From positions 54,476,001 through 54,540,000 of the forward strand of contig CM043697.1 in the NCBI GenBank assembly GCA_023935145.1: a stretch of DNA of 64,000 nt. The letters are read 5' to 3'. Position numbers and translations under genes: made by a program. Positions 32,451-44,856 of the stretch are shown piece after piece (positions within the stretch are counted from its first letter, which is position 1; each line of letters begins with the position of its first letter). Under the pieces are notes generated by a model. The model had not been told where the DNA came from. It searched no databases and saw only the letters and a program-made list of their open reading frames with translations. The DNA is from Bretschneidera sinensis. Its lineage: Eukaryota > Streptophyta > Magnoliopsida > Brassicales > Akaniaceae.

Positions 32451-34597
32451 CGTTTTTGGTTTTGAATTTTTTTTGAAGACTGTGCTTCGTTTATTAACGT
32501 ATTGGTTATTTTTGTTTTGTTAAATGAGCAATTGGTTCTAATATAATTGATGTGATTCATTTGGTGGTTAATTTTTTTATAAGTAAATGACGTGGTGGTT
32601 AATGACTCAAGTTGGATTTTAAGTTTTAGTTTATGAACTGAATGCTGACTATTTGTCTGCATATAACTGAAAAAACTGATAAGAATACATTAGATTTGAT
32701 TTTAGATTCTTTGTGGAATGTTGAAGTAAGGTATAAAATTCATACGAATATGTATATATATGCCCATCGTGTGCGTGCGCTCGTGGGAGGCATAGAATTA
32801 ATTTGATCACAAAAATCTTTAAAAAAAGAAAAAAAAGGGTAAACTAACAGCAAACACAAAAACCTGGATTATGATTGTGTCTCAGTTTTGAAGCATTATT
32901 GTGTGAATAAAGGTCGTATCAATTTGTCCAATGTGATTGGTGTCCATGTTTAATGCCCTTGCTCTATCATCACTTTTCATAAAGCAAATTCTCTAAGCTA
33001 TCTTTTTGTCTCAATATTGGAGTTACACATAGAAGGAAAATCAGAAATCATGTAAAGTTGATAATATTTCTATATATATCGAGAACAAATAGTAGTATAA
33101 CCAAATAAGTAATGTGAACTTACTGATTGGATGTGTTGATGTTGAAAATCTACTGTTGAGCTGTGGAGGTCTGGGATTCCACGGTCTGCGCAAAGAAAGA
33201 GAGATGAACTAAAGTGTCACTGGAGGGACGGGGGTGGTGCCTTCGAAGACTCTTCGATGCCTTTGTCAGTGCATGGTTTTGAGAAAATGGGGTGGGTTGT
33301 TGTATTAGTGTTTCAGTGATGAACTTGTAATTGAGATTAGATTTACATACCTTGGAATTTTTATAGTGGTTCAGGGGGCAAGTTGACCACGTGCTCGAGA
33401 TGATGCAATCCATAAGATCTCGCTTCTTTGGCACAGGGTCTTGTTGCGTGTTCAGGGACTGTGCAGTCTCTAAAATCATGCTTCCATTCTTGCGTGTGAG
33501 AAGTCTGTGATCGATCTTGGCTTTGTCATCTACACTGCTACGTGCCCGTTGTTGATGCGGTCATGTGTCATCCAGTCATCGGAGGGGAGTTATCCACATG
33601 TCACCAGGCTATTAGAGAGTGAATTATTCGCTACATCAGGATACACTGAATTTACTTATACGTTTCTATCATGGCATATTATAATGCACTTCTATGATCG
33701 AGCACTTGGCTTAAGGACAAATAATTGACTTGATTCAATTCCATAAGGTTGATAGATATGTTAACCCTAATGTACTTTAGGTTGGGCTTAAAAATATGCT
33801 TCTGAACTGTTTTGTATGATCTATTTTGAGATAATAGAACAAATGACCGACCAAAAAGAAAGATGGAAACTACATCGTAACTTTTATACATCACTATGCT
33901 CAATGCCCCATGCATTTGATGGCAGTTGTAGAGAAGGAGAACTTCTGAACGTGTTAGGAATCTATGATTTTTTTTTTATAGGTAAAAGAAAATATATATC
34001 AAAGGCATCAAGGGGTGCCACCCAAATTAAAAAAAAAAAAAATACTATTTACAAGATTAACAATGAAGTCAATGAAATCTTCCCCATTTACATTTTTTTT
34101 TTATCCTTAAACCAAAACCTAATAGTATATAACCACCCATCCTTGATGGATGCTTCCATGTCTAATAACCCCAAAAAAAATAAAATATAGAAGGGAATCA
34201 AACAACAAGCCTTTTCTTAATTGCTTTGAGCCTCTCAACCCACTCCAAGCTCACACTTTATCTTGGATGGAACCGACGACCACCAGATGGAGACTGACCA
34301 CAATAAGAGGCAAATCACATAATTGTCTAGTGAAAAAATACCCCAAAAGAAGTTGATAAATGGATTTAGTCTCCTCTTTGCAAAGATAACATTTATTCAC
34401 CAAAGCTTTTCCCCTTCTTTTGAAGATTGTCAACCCAAGCCAAAAAGGAAATCTTTAAAGGAGCAAAAGTTTTCCAAATCGCCTTCCAAGGAAAGTTATC
34501 CTTACCCCGTGCTCCCATGCAAAAGGAGTCTTATAGTATGATTTTACCTCTATTATAAAAAAAAAAAAGCACTTCTTCGTCCCATAATGGCCATGCT
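32451..34597. other. Host-type DNA, no recognised gene
   Basis: Scattered short frames on both strands (for example 33150-33479 minus) have no motif I can name. Several poly-A/T tracts, for example 34028-34042. Confidence 0.5.
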
Positions 34598-34613
34598 GGG
34601 GGGGGGGGGGGGG
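34598..34613. repeat. (G)16 homopolymer
   Basis: Sixteen G in a row directly left of the foldback element at 34614. Confidence 0.95.
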
Positions 34614-34739
34614 CATGTTTGGGGCTCCATTTAAGCCAACTTAGAGCAAGTTGGCTTAAATGGTTACAAAAGCAATTTTTGCCTTGAAACCATTTAAGCC
34701 AACTTACTTTAAGTTAGCTTAAATAGAGCCCCAAACATG
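34614..34739. mobile_element. Foldback MITE-like element with a double hairpin (126 bp)
   Basis: Ends CATGTTTGGGGCT and AGCCCCAAACATG are exact inverted repeats. Inside, 34627-34663 is a perfect 16+5+16 palindrome (CCATTTAAGCCAACTT arm) and 34690-34726 is a second 16+5+16 palindrome with two mismatches. No coding frame and no clear target duplication, since the left side is the G run. Confidence 0.75.
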
Positions 34740-35576
34740 ACCAATATATGTCATCTTTTCCATTTTAGGATGTCCCATAGTAATTGTCCCCAATCAAAAG
34801 TCAAAGAGTTTTATCATCAATCTTTAAATAATACCATTCATTGTTACTCAAATTACTTAAGTGGTACAATTAATGCACTTTCATAATCTTTGAGCTTTTA
34901 CAAAGGGGACATATCAATGGGACGGAGGGAGTTTGATTTTACCTCAATACTTCCCTCCCGAACTCAACCTCCAAATAACATTATGTTCATCAATCAAATT
35001 AACTTTTGCATGTATATATTTTCAAATAAGCTGCTGACACTTGTAGCTTCTCAATCAAGCATGTTTCGACTCAATGTCCCACACAATTTCCTTATTATGG
35101 CAACTCACACAAGAGCTAACCATAACCTCTTTGTGAATCTGTGGTTTTTAAGTGAGGAGTTAAAGGGATATAATAGTAATTCTTTTTGCACACTTTGTCT
35201 TATACTCCTCTTACACACTCAAAAAGAAGAGTTTGGATCTTGCTTTTATAGAAAAGTATGTTTCATACTCATGCTTGTTGTTTATTATGGAAAACTAAAA
35301 CTCATTCTTGTTTATTCTGAAAACTATAGTTGAAATGCACCATGTGGGGGATGTGTAATGGGTGTGAAAGGGAAGGGTGTGCAAATAGCTTAACATAAAG
35401 ATAATTCCTTTTTGGCAAATTATATATATATATATGGCACAACTTGATTTTCCAATTTGTTCAGCTGAAAAGTGACAAGATACAAAGGCAAAACACCCAT
35501 TGATATGTGTTTCTACAATATGTGGCCCCTGTTGCTAATCATCTTATTGTTTCAAAAGCTAATTTGGTGAAGCACC
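34740..35576. other. Host-type DNA, no recognised gene
   Basis: The frame at 34890-35333 is open for 147 residues but shows no domain I recognise and has an unremarkable, Leu/Phe-rich composition; I do not call it a gene. Confidence 0.5.
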
Positions 35577-35783
35577 ATCGATCTTCTCTTTCCTTTAATT
35601 TTCCCAGAAATAGAAGGTATTTTTTTTTAATAGAAACTTTGATGCATGCTCTCCAATATCGGAAACTGTAGCAAAAAAAATTTGTTTAGTTGAACTGAAA
35701 ATCAACAGAATTTGAAACACTATATGTAAGAGGTGAGTTAAAGAATCATCAGCTGTTTTTTGTACTGAATCTTATGTGCCATT

Positions 35784-36398
35784 TGTAATAAATTCAAGCA
35801 TTAATTGTGGCAATTAATAAGTGGAGGTAGATGTAATAAATTCAAGCATTAATTGTGGCAATTAAATGGAGGTAGATGTGCTCCACTAAGCATTAATTGT
35901 GGTCAAATTAATTCAATTATTCTTAGTGCATTTCTCCTATAAATAGGATAACCGTAGAGTATATTAAGAGTTAGCAAGTTAGAGTGTTAGAGAAAAAATA
36001 CAAGGTGTATGCTTAAGGAATGTTGGTTCATATTCTCAATGGTTGTATTGAGAGTATAAGGTATATGTAACCAACCTATATATGGTCCATGTTTAACCCT
36101 TTGGCTATCCATTGATTGTGGTAATAAGCGTATAGAATACGGACGGACGTTCTTGAAGGAAGAATATGTATAAATACAGGTTTGGTCCCTAGACTCGGTA
36201 CTTCTCATTTTCTTTCATACACCATCAAATTGAAGAGAGTTCTGAGAGTCTAGAAGAACCAATATCAAGAGAATAGTGGACTGTGTAAGTGAAAAGCTTT
36301 AATAGCTGGAGGTATGTTTACGGTCTTTATAATTCCGCATTTAATCTATATGCTATTTAAGTTGTTTAGCATGTTTAGATTTTATTTAAGTTCTTACA
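35784..36398 (+). repeat. 5' LTR of copia 1
   Basis: 615 bp, TGTAATAAATTC...TTCTTACA. Two copies of a ~50-bp unit (AATAAATTCAAGCATTAATTG...GGAGGTAGATGT) at its start. TATA box TATAAATA at 35938-35945. Confidence 0.95.
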
Positions 36399-36400
36399 TT

Positions 36401-36412
36401 TGGTATCAGAGC
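36401..36412 (+). other. Primer-binding site of copia 1 (initiator tRNA-Met)
   Basis: TGGTATCAGAGC, two bases after the 5' LTR, is the standard plant copia PBS. Confidence 0.95.
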
Positions 36413-37849
36413 ATTGTTTGCCTCTACCATGAAGTATTGAGCAATCTGTAATAGTTTCGATTTATACTCGAAAAATAATTTGATTTCCAAGTTTGTTTTT
36501 TGAGTATTTTTTGATGGAAAATAATGTTATAAATCATTAGGAAATTTGATTTCTAGTATTTCTGAGTTTTAAAATCTTGGAAGCCAATTTTACGAATTTT
36601 CACTATGTTGCATATGATTTGTAATTATTTACAAAAATAAAGTTTATAAACCCTTATAAGTATTTATTTTATTTATGTGCTTAAAATTATGTGTTATGTA
36701 TGTATAACTTTTTTGGGTTATACATGCAATTTAAGTTTAAATAGTTTTAGTGCATAAATAATTTAATGTTGGGCATGTATTTTTAATTTTGTGATTATTT
36801 TGCTCAAATTAAGATTACACATATATACTATTTATGTTAGTTCTATATATACAATTTCAGTAAATGCTCATTTTTAGCATGCTTTTGTTTTTCAATTCAT
36901 GCTTTTAGAATGAGTTTATTTTATGCAATGAATTAAATTAATTGCATAATATTGTGTTTAATTATACAATTAATGTTTTATTTATTAGAAGTTTATTTAC
37001 ATATGATAACATATTATTAAGTTTAGATATTGTTAGATTATGTAAACTTACATTATTCTCATAAAACTTAATTTGTGCATAACACATTAAGGTACATAAT
37101 ACATTACTATGAACAATTAAGTTAAAAATTATGAATAATTCATAAATAATTTGTAGTTGGCATAAGACAGCATGATCTAGGACAATACTCTATCTAAGGA
37201 TTCTGGTTTTTAATGAGGCTTTGTCTCGACTAATTATCCTGGGAGCACTCTTAGTGATTGCTTATTATGTTACTACGTAATTGCTTTTAGGCATTAAGTA
37301 GAGCCTAAAATATAGTAAATATAAATGTCTAGTGAACCATATAATTTTAAAATATTTAAAGAGTAGCCACATCATCTTTAATTATATAAAATTATATATT
37401 AAGTGGATTAGGATCACATAATGGACATTAATTATAATTAATTATATGAATATAATGATTTTACCCCACAGGGATTTTATTGTGTTTATATAATTAATTA
37501 GGATAATATATTAAAATTAGTTTTTCTTAATTTACCCACAGGAGTTAAGAAGAATTAATTTAATAGTTTTATCATAAAGTTTAAAGATAGAAAAACATCA
37601 AACTGTAATCATAATATACATTATGAATTTAGTAAAAATAGTTTGATAAAATTTGTCATAAAGTATAAAGAATCTTATTGAATTAAAAATTTAGCCCACA
37701 AGTAATTTTTAATGAAATTAGATTCAATTTCAGCGTGTTTTTACTTTGGTAAAACATGCAATTTAGAAAATTAGACCTCAAATCTTGACATAAGCTTTTG
37801 GACTTTATGCAATTACTCAACCCACTAGTTTCTCTTATATCCATTGTGA
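36413..37849 (+). other. Long AT-rich leader of copia 1, no gene
   Basis: No open frame of note over ~1.4 kb; the same leader is present in copia 2 (about 48905-50350, reverse). It is strongly T/A-rich and precedes gag. Confidence 0.8.
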
Positions 37850-38606
37850 CATACCCGAACTTAGGGGAGATAACTATAAGGTATGGAAGGAGAGGATTCT
37901 TCTCCATCTAGGGTGGATGGACATAGATTATGCTATTAGGAAGGACGAACCACCGGCAATCGTCGATAACAGCACTCCAGCTACTGTCATGCTATATGAG
38001 CGATGGGAGCAATCCAATCTGCTCAGTGTGATGTTTATCAAAACTAAGATAACTGCTGGTATACGTGGTTCTGTTGACCAGCATGAGAAAGTTCGCTATT
38101 TATTGAAAGCCATTGACGATCAATTCGTCACTTCAGAAAAGGCATTGGCAAGCACCCTGATAATGAGATTATCATCCCTCAGACTCACCAACGTAAAAGG
38201 GGTGCGCGAGCACATAATGCAAATGCGTGACATTGCGGCTCAACTTAAGAAACTCGAGGTTAATATATCGGAATCCTTCCTAGTGCACTACATTCTGAAC
38301 ACCCTTCCAACTCAGTACGGGCCTTTCAAAATCTTGTACAACACACATAAAGACAAATAGTCAATCAATGAATTAATGACCATGTGTGTTCAAGAAGAAA
38401 AGAGACTTGTGATGGAACTGGGTGAGAGTGTAATGCTGGCTATTACCCGATGGAAGGACAAAGCTAAACCTATCAAATCTCAAGCCAATCAGAAGGGGAA
38501 AGGTAAAATACCACCTCAAGCTGATATAAAAAAAGAAGAAAAATGTTTCTTTTGTAAAAAGAAGGGACATATGAAGAAGGAATGCATAAAATTCCAAAAT
38601 TGGCTT
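37850..38606 (+). pseudogene. gag of copia 1 (UBN2-type)
   Basis: The frame runs from the RGDNYKVWKERILLHLGWMD block (about 37860) through ATG 37917, with no ATG visible upstream in frame, so the original start is lost or non-ATG. UBN2-like Gag (about 37900-38370) then a CCHC zinc knuckle CFFCKKKGHMKKEC (about 38544-38585). TAG 38358 interrupts it, and a 5-base loss near 38612 relative to copia 2 shifts the frame before the protease. Confidence 0.85.
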
Positions 38607-40446
38607 GAGAAGTAATCCAACCTCGTTTGTTTATTATGAATCTAATATGGTTAATGTTAATATTAACACCTGGTGGATTGATTTTGGATCTACAATCCAT
38701 ATGGAAAACTCCTTGCAGGGTATGCAAAACCTAAGGAAGCCAGTGGGAAGTGAGCAAAGCATCTTATCAGGCAACAAGATGGGCTCACATGTGGAGGCGA
38801 TTGGAACATGCATTTTAACTTTAAGTAGTGGCTTTATTTTAAAATTGGAAAGGACCTTTTATGTACCAAGTTTCTCACGAAACTTGATTTCTGTTTCCAG
38901 ACTTATACCATTTGGATATTCCTTTAATTTTCAAGACACATCTTTCAGATTATTTTATAAAACTGATTGTGTTGGGAATGGTATTTTGACTGATGGTCTT
39001 TATCATATTTATTTACAAAATGATGCCACTTATAGTTCAATGCATGTTCAAACTGGTGTTAAAAGGTGTAATATTAACGATGACTCCTTTATGTTATGGC
39101 ACCGGAGATTAGGACATATCTCCATAGAAAGAATTAAAAGATTAGTGAATGAAGGGGTACTTAGTACTCTAGATTATACTGATTTTGAGACTTGTGTGGA
39201 CTGCCTTAAGAGAAAGCAGACCAACAAGTCCAAGAAATGTGCTAATAGGAGTTCGGACATATTAGAAATCATTCATACTGATATATGTTGTCCAGACATA
39301 GATGCACATGGTCAGAAATATTTCGTCACTTTTATCGATGATTACTCACTATATATGTATATCTATTTGCTTCATAATAAGAATGAAGCATTGGATGCCT
39401 TCAAAGTCTTTAAGGCTGAAGTTGAGAACCAATGCGGAAAGCAAATACAAATTGTGAGATTCAATAGAGGTGGAGAATATTTTGGTAGATACACAGAAAG
39501 TGGACAAGCACCTAGTCTTTTTGCCAAGTTTCTTCAAGAACATGGGATTGTTGCCCAATACACTATGCCTGGTTTCCCGAACCAGAATGATGTTACAGAA
39601 AGAAGAAACCGAACATTGATGGACATGGTGCGGAGTATGCTTAGCAACTCCAACCTTCCTACATCCTTGTGGATGGAAGCACTAAAGACGGTTGCGTATA
39701 TATTAAACCGAGTTCCAACCAAGGCTGTTACCAAGACACCATTTGAATTATGGAAAGGTTGGAAATCGAGTTTACGACATATGCGCGTTTGGGGATGTCC
39801 GTCTGAGGTGAGGATTTATAACCCACAAGAGAATAAACTGGATCCGAGGACCATTAGTGGGTATTTCGTTGGATATGCCGAAAGGTCTAAGGGTTACAGG
39901 TTTTATTGTCCAACTCATACTACTAGGATTGTGGAATCAAGAAACGTTAAGTTTCTAGAGAATGACATGATCAGTGGGAGGGATCAGTTCAGGAACTTAG
40001 TTCCTGCGCATGATCATATAGAACCTGCACATGATTATACAAAATCTCAACCTTCATCAAATGATAGATTGGTTATAGTTCATAACACGCCTCAAGTACA
40101 AGCTCGTGTTGACTAATCGATCATTAAGGTTCCACAAGCTGCTGACAACATTCTAATAGATCAAGTAGTTCAGGAAATACCACAAGTTCCTGAACAACCA
40201 GTTGAACCACAAGCTCCCCTGGGAGATATTGGTACAATATTAAGAAAATCTAGTAGAGTCAAGAGATCAGCAATTCTTAATGATTACATTGTGTATCTAC
40301 AAGAATCTGACTATAATTTTGGAGCCGAAAATGATCCTGAAACCTTTTCACAGACCATGAGTTGTAAAGAGCCAACCTTGTGGCACGATGCCATGAAGGA
40401 AGAGATGAATTCCATGAAAAGCAACGGAGTCTAGGATCTTGTAGAG
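38605..40446 (+). pseudogene. Protease and integrase of copia 1
   Basis: Protease motif WWIDFGSTI near 38670, where copia 2 has WWIDSGSTI; DFG instead of DSG should weaken the active site. The pre-integrase block LWHRRLGHISIERIKRL is at about 39094-39150, and the integrase finger includes CVDC. Core: IHTDICCPD (first Asp), FIDDYS, then VRFNRGGEY, where the second catalytic Asp (copia 2: SDKGGEY) is Asn, and [11 protein letters not shown] with the Glu. Later: VWGCPSEVRIY and GYFVGYAERSKGYRFY. Stops at TAA 40114 and TAG 40432. Confidence 0.9.
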
Positions 40447-41904
40447 TTGCCTAATGGGGCGAAAGCCATTGGTTGCAAATGGGTCTTTAAGACCAAGAAA
40501 GATTCATTAGGCAACATTGAGAGATACAAAACGAGACTCATTGCTAAAGGATTTACTAAAAAAGAAGGAATCGATTACACGGAGACTTTCTCTCCTGTAT
40601 CTAAGAAAGATTCTCTTCGTATTATTTTGGCATTAGTTGCTCATTTTGACCTTGAGCTGCAACAAATGGATGTGAAAACCGCATTTCTTAATGGAGATCT
40701 AGAGGATGAGGTTTATATGAAACAACCTAAAGGTTTTTCCTCTAATGATGGTGAGCATTTAGTTTGCAAGCTTAGGAAATCCATATACGGTTTAAAACAA
40801 GCCTCCCGTCAATGGTATTTTAAATTCCATGAAGTAATTTCTTCATTCAGTTTTGTTGAAAATCCCATGGATCAATGTATATGCCAGAAGGTCAGTGGGA
40901 GTAAAATTTGTTTTCTTGTTTTATATGTGGATGATATTTTACTTGCAACCAATGATAAGAGCTTGTTTCATGAGGTGAAACAATTTCTCTATAAAACTTT
41001 TGATATGAAAGATATAGGTGAGGCATCTTATGTCATTGGCATTAAGATCCATAGAGATAGACCTTGAGGTGTTTTAGGTCTGTCACAAGAAACCTATATC
41101 AACAAAATTTTAGAGAGATTTCGGATGATAGATTGTTCACCAAGTGTAGCTCCCATTGTGAAGGGTGATAGATTCAATTTGAACCAATGCCCGAAGAACG
41201 ATTTTGAGAGGGAATCCATGAAGAACATTCCATATACTTCTGCAGTCGAAAGCCTTATGTATGCTCAGATCTGCACTAGACCTGACATTGCATTTGTTGT
41301 GGGGATGCTAGGGCGATATCAGAGTAACCCAAGTGTAGACCACTGGAGAGCTGCAAAGAAATTAATGAGGTATCTTCAAGGAACTAAAGACTACAAGCTT
41401 ATATATAGACAGACGAAAAATCTGGATGTGATTGGCTACTCTGATTCAGACTTTGCTGGCTGTGTTGACTCACGTAAATCAACATCATGGTACATTTTTC
41501 TAATGGCCGGTGGAGCTGTTTATTGGAGAAGTGTTAAGCAGACATTGACTGCTACTTCTACTATAGAAGCCGAGTTCGTCTCTTGTTTTGAGGCCACTTC
41601 ACATGGTGTATGGCTTAGGAGTTTCATTTCTGGGCTTAGAGTCATGGATTCTATATCTAGGCCATTGAGAATTTTCTGCGACAATTCAGCTGCTGTCTTT
41701 ATGGCTAAAAACAATAAAAGTGGAAGTCGAAGTAAACACATCGACATTAAGTATTTAGCCATAAGAGAACGTGTAAAAGAAAAGAAAGTGGTCATTGAAC
41801 ACATTAGCACTGAATTGATGATCGCTGATCCTTTGACTAAAGGCATGCCACCTTTGAAATTCAAGGATTATGTAGAGAAAATGGGACTTGGTTCCACTTT
41901 GTAA
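40435..41904 (+). pseudogene. Reverse transcriptase and RNase H of copia 1
   Basis: RT: CKWVFKTKKDSLGNIERYKT, KEGIDYTETFSPV, QQMDVKTAFLNGDL, YGLKQASRQWY and catalytic YVDD at 40924-40935. TGA 41065 splits the frame; it then continues through SLMYAQICTRPDIAF and RNase H (YSDSDFAGCVDSRKSTS, SAAVFMAKNNKSGSRSKHID, ADPLTKGMPPLKF) to the true end TAA at 41902. Same frame on both sides of the stop, so this half is close to intact. Confidence 0.9.
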
Positions 41905-42199
41905 GTGTATACATACAGTTTATTAATGAAACTCTTACATATTTTGATGTTTTCTCATATTCATGTGCACCTTAATTTCTTTGAGAAAATTCATATGTAT
42001 AGGACCAAGAATAAATATAGGGTTTATTCATTAAGAAATATTACCACGTGAAGAATAATACTTGAGGAACTAAATGCATCGTAATACATGGAAGGTAATA
42101 CTCACTCTTAGAGGACTTATCGCCATGATTCATGTATTTACTTCTTAAAATATATCAACGGGATTAAGTTAGGTTAAACATATGGACCGAGTGGGAGAA
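41905..42199 (+). other. 3' non-coding part and polypurine tract of copia 1
   Basis: Ends with the purine-rich GGACCGAGTGGGAGAA just before the LTR; the same tract is present in copia 2 on the other strand. Confidence 0.8.
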
Positions 42200-42859
42200 C
42201 GTAATAAATTCAAGCATTAATTGTGGTAATTAATAAGTGGAGGTAGATGTAATAAATTCAAGTATTAATTGTGGCAACTAAGTGGAGGTAGATGTAATAA
42301 ATTCAAGTATTAATTGTGGCAATTAAATGGAGGTAGATGTACTTCACTAAGCATTAATTGTGGCCAAATTAATTCAATTATTCTTAGTGCATTTTTCCTA
42401 TAAATAGAATAACCATAGAGCATATTAAGAGTTAGCAAGTTAGAGTGTTAGAGAAAAAACACAAGGTGTATGCTTAAGGAATGTTGGTTCATATTCTCAA
42501 TGGTTGTATTGAGAGTATAAGGTATATGTAACCAACCTATATATGGTCCATGTTTAACCCTTTGGCTATCCATTGATTGTGGTAACAAGCGTATGGAATA
42601 CGGACGGACGTTCTTGATGGAAGAACATGTATAAATACATGTTTGGTCCCTAGACTCGGTACTTCTCATTTTCTTTCATACACCATCAAATTGAAGAGAG
42701 TTCTGAGAGTCTAGAAGAACCAATATCGAGAGAATAGTGGATTGTATAAGTGAAAAGCTTCAATGGCTGCAGGTATGTTTACGGTCTTTATAATTCCGCA
42801 TTTAATCTATATGCTATTTAAGTTGTTTAGTGTGTTTAGATTTTATTTAAGTTCTTACA
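42200..42859 (+). repeat. 3' LTR of copia 1
   Basis: 660 bp. Starts CGTAATAAATTC (first T changed to C), ends TTCTTACA. It has three copies of the ~50-bp unit found twice in the 5' LTR. Confidence 0.95.
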
Positions 42860-43815
42860 CCATTGGACAATTGAAAGTGATAAAGTCTTTCTGTGTTCAA
42901 GCAAATGATGTATATTATGACAGACATAGTCTTAGATTGTGATTTTTGCTTGATTTCTTTTTGCATGCTTATAAACTTGTTTGTAATCTTTGGTTATACA
43001 CCATATAATATATGTCCAAATATGTTTCGGGCATGATGATGCTGGAATTGTGATAAAAGATAGAAAATCCTTTATTATCTCCTAAATTGGAACTTGAATA
43101 TTTACTGAAGATTCCTCTATGTTGTTTTCTCATATTTTTTCCCTCTAGTTGTCTTTTTGTTGCTTTATGAATTGAATTTGATCAATTTCTTCTATCTTCT
43201 CATTTTTGTTTTCTATATTTAATTTTTTCGCTAACTTTTTTGGGAGTTAAATAACCGTAAGCCAGAAAAGTTCTTCTATGTTCTTATCTATGTTTTCTGT
43301 ATTTAATCTTGACTTTTGTGAGGAGTTAAATTGATGTGAGCCAAAAAAGGTGACTTTTCTAGGAAAATTTAATCACAGCAGGGAATTGATGAAGAGTGAT
43401 CAAAGATTGGAGTTACAGGTCAATTTTTATTTTTGTTTTTTAAATCACAAAATTCTGTTTTGATAATTATATTTTTATCCTCAAGATTTTCTTTGGCAAT
43501 TTACAGGAGGAAATTTCTTTAGAGGAGAAACTGAAAAGAAGAGAGAAAAAATATTATCGTGTCTCGGAATCAAGGCATTTTGGAGAAATTTTAGAAACAT
43601 TTATTGGGAATGAATGACATCACATATTTTGCTTCTTTGTCTCTCTCTCACACACCTGCGCACGAACACACAAGAATACACTGCTGAAAACAACAAATTT
43701 CTGTAACTCATAATGGAACTGCCTTAATAGGTTTGGAACTTCTTAAGTTAGAATATCTGGTATGTTCTTAGAATCTAGAGTCATAATGCTCTCTTAATAG
43801 CTCCTAAGGAATTTT

Positions 43816-44561
43816 TGTTAGAACTTAAATAAAATCTAAACATGCTAAACAACTTAAATAGCATATAGATTAAATGCGGAATTATAAAGACCGTAAACAT
43901 ACCTCCGACCGTTGAAGCTTTTCACTAACACAATCCACTATTTTTTCGATATTGGTTCTTCTAGACTCTCAGAACTCTCTTCAATTGATGGTGTATGAAA
44001 GAAAAATGAGTAGTACCGAGTCTAGGGACCAAAACTGGATTTATATGTGTTCTCCCATCAAGAACGTCCGTCCATATTCTATACACTTATTACCACAATC
44101 AATGGAAGGCTAAAGGGTTAAACATGGACCATATATAGATTTGGTTACATATACCTTATATTCTCAATACAACTATTGAGAATATGAACCAACATAACTT
44201 AAGCATACACCTTGTGTTTTCTCTCTAACTTCAATATGTTCTATGGTCATCCAATTTATAGGAGAAATGCACTAAGAATGATTGAATTAATTTGGTCATA
44301 ATTAATTCATAGTGGAGCATAATTGCCTCCACTTAATTGATCCACCATATAGTGCTTGAATTAGTTTGGCCACAATTAATTCTTAGTGGAGTATAATTGC
44401 CTCCACTTAATTGCCACCATATAGTGCTTGAATTAATTTGGCCACAACTAATTCTTTGTGGAGCTTAATGGCCCCAATTGACTCCACCATATAGTGCACA
44501 ATTGACTCTACCATATTGAAATGGCCACCATGAATGCTTGAAAGTACATGAATTTATTACA
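43816..44561 (-). repeat. 3' LTR of copia 2
   Basis: On the plus strand TGTTAGAACTTAAATAAAATC to TTTATTACA (746 bp), followed by TTCTCCCACTTGGTCC, the reversed polypurine tract. Repeated GAATTAATTTGGCCACAATTAATTC-like units at about 44270-44460. Confidence 0.95.
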
Positions 44562-44856
44562 TTCTCCCACTTGGTCCATATGTTTAACTTAACTTAATCC
44601 CATTGATGTATTTTAAGAAGTAAATACATGAATCATGGTGATAAGTCCTCTAAGAGTGAGTATTACCTTCCATGTATTACGATGCATTTAGTTCCTTAAG
44701 TATTATTCTTCATGTGGTAACATTTCTTAATGAATAAACCCTATGTTTATTCTTGGTCCTATACAGATGAATTTTCTCAAAGAAATTAAGGTACACATGA
44801 ATATGAGAAAACATCAAAATATATAAGAGTTTCATTAATAAATTGTATGTATACAC

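Larger units (their letters stand above)
35784..42859 (+). mobile_element. Ty1/copia element 1, full length
   Basis: 7076 bp. LTRs 35784-36398 and 42200-42859, initiator tRNA-Met PBS at 36401, gag, protease, integrase, RT, RNase H, polypurine tract, and the perfect target duplication CCATT (35779-35783 and 42860-42864). Integrase before RT defines copia. A ~1.4-kb non-coding leader separates PBS and gag. Lineage within copia not assigned. Confidence 0.97.

Noticed and set aside
33150..33479. 109-codon minus-strand frame in host-type DNA
   Set aside because: No recognisable domain and no second copy; kept only as part of the no-gene region.
34890..35333. 147-codon plus-strand frame
   Set aside because: No motif, hydrophobic AT-driven composition, no splice or promoter context; likely chance.
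35987..36208. Minus-strand 73-codon frames found in both copia 1 LTRs (also 42448-42669)
   Set aside because: They appear twice only because LTRs are duplicates; antisense within LTR, without domain.
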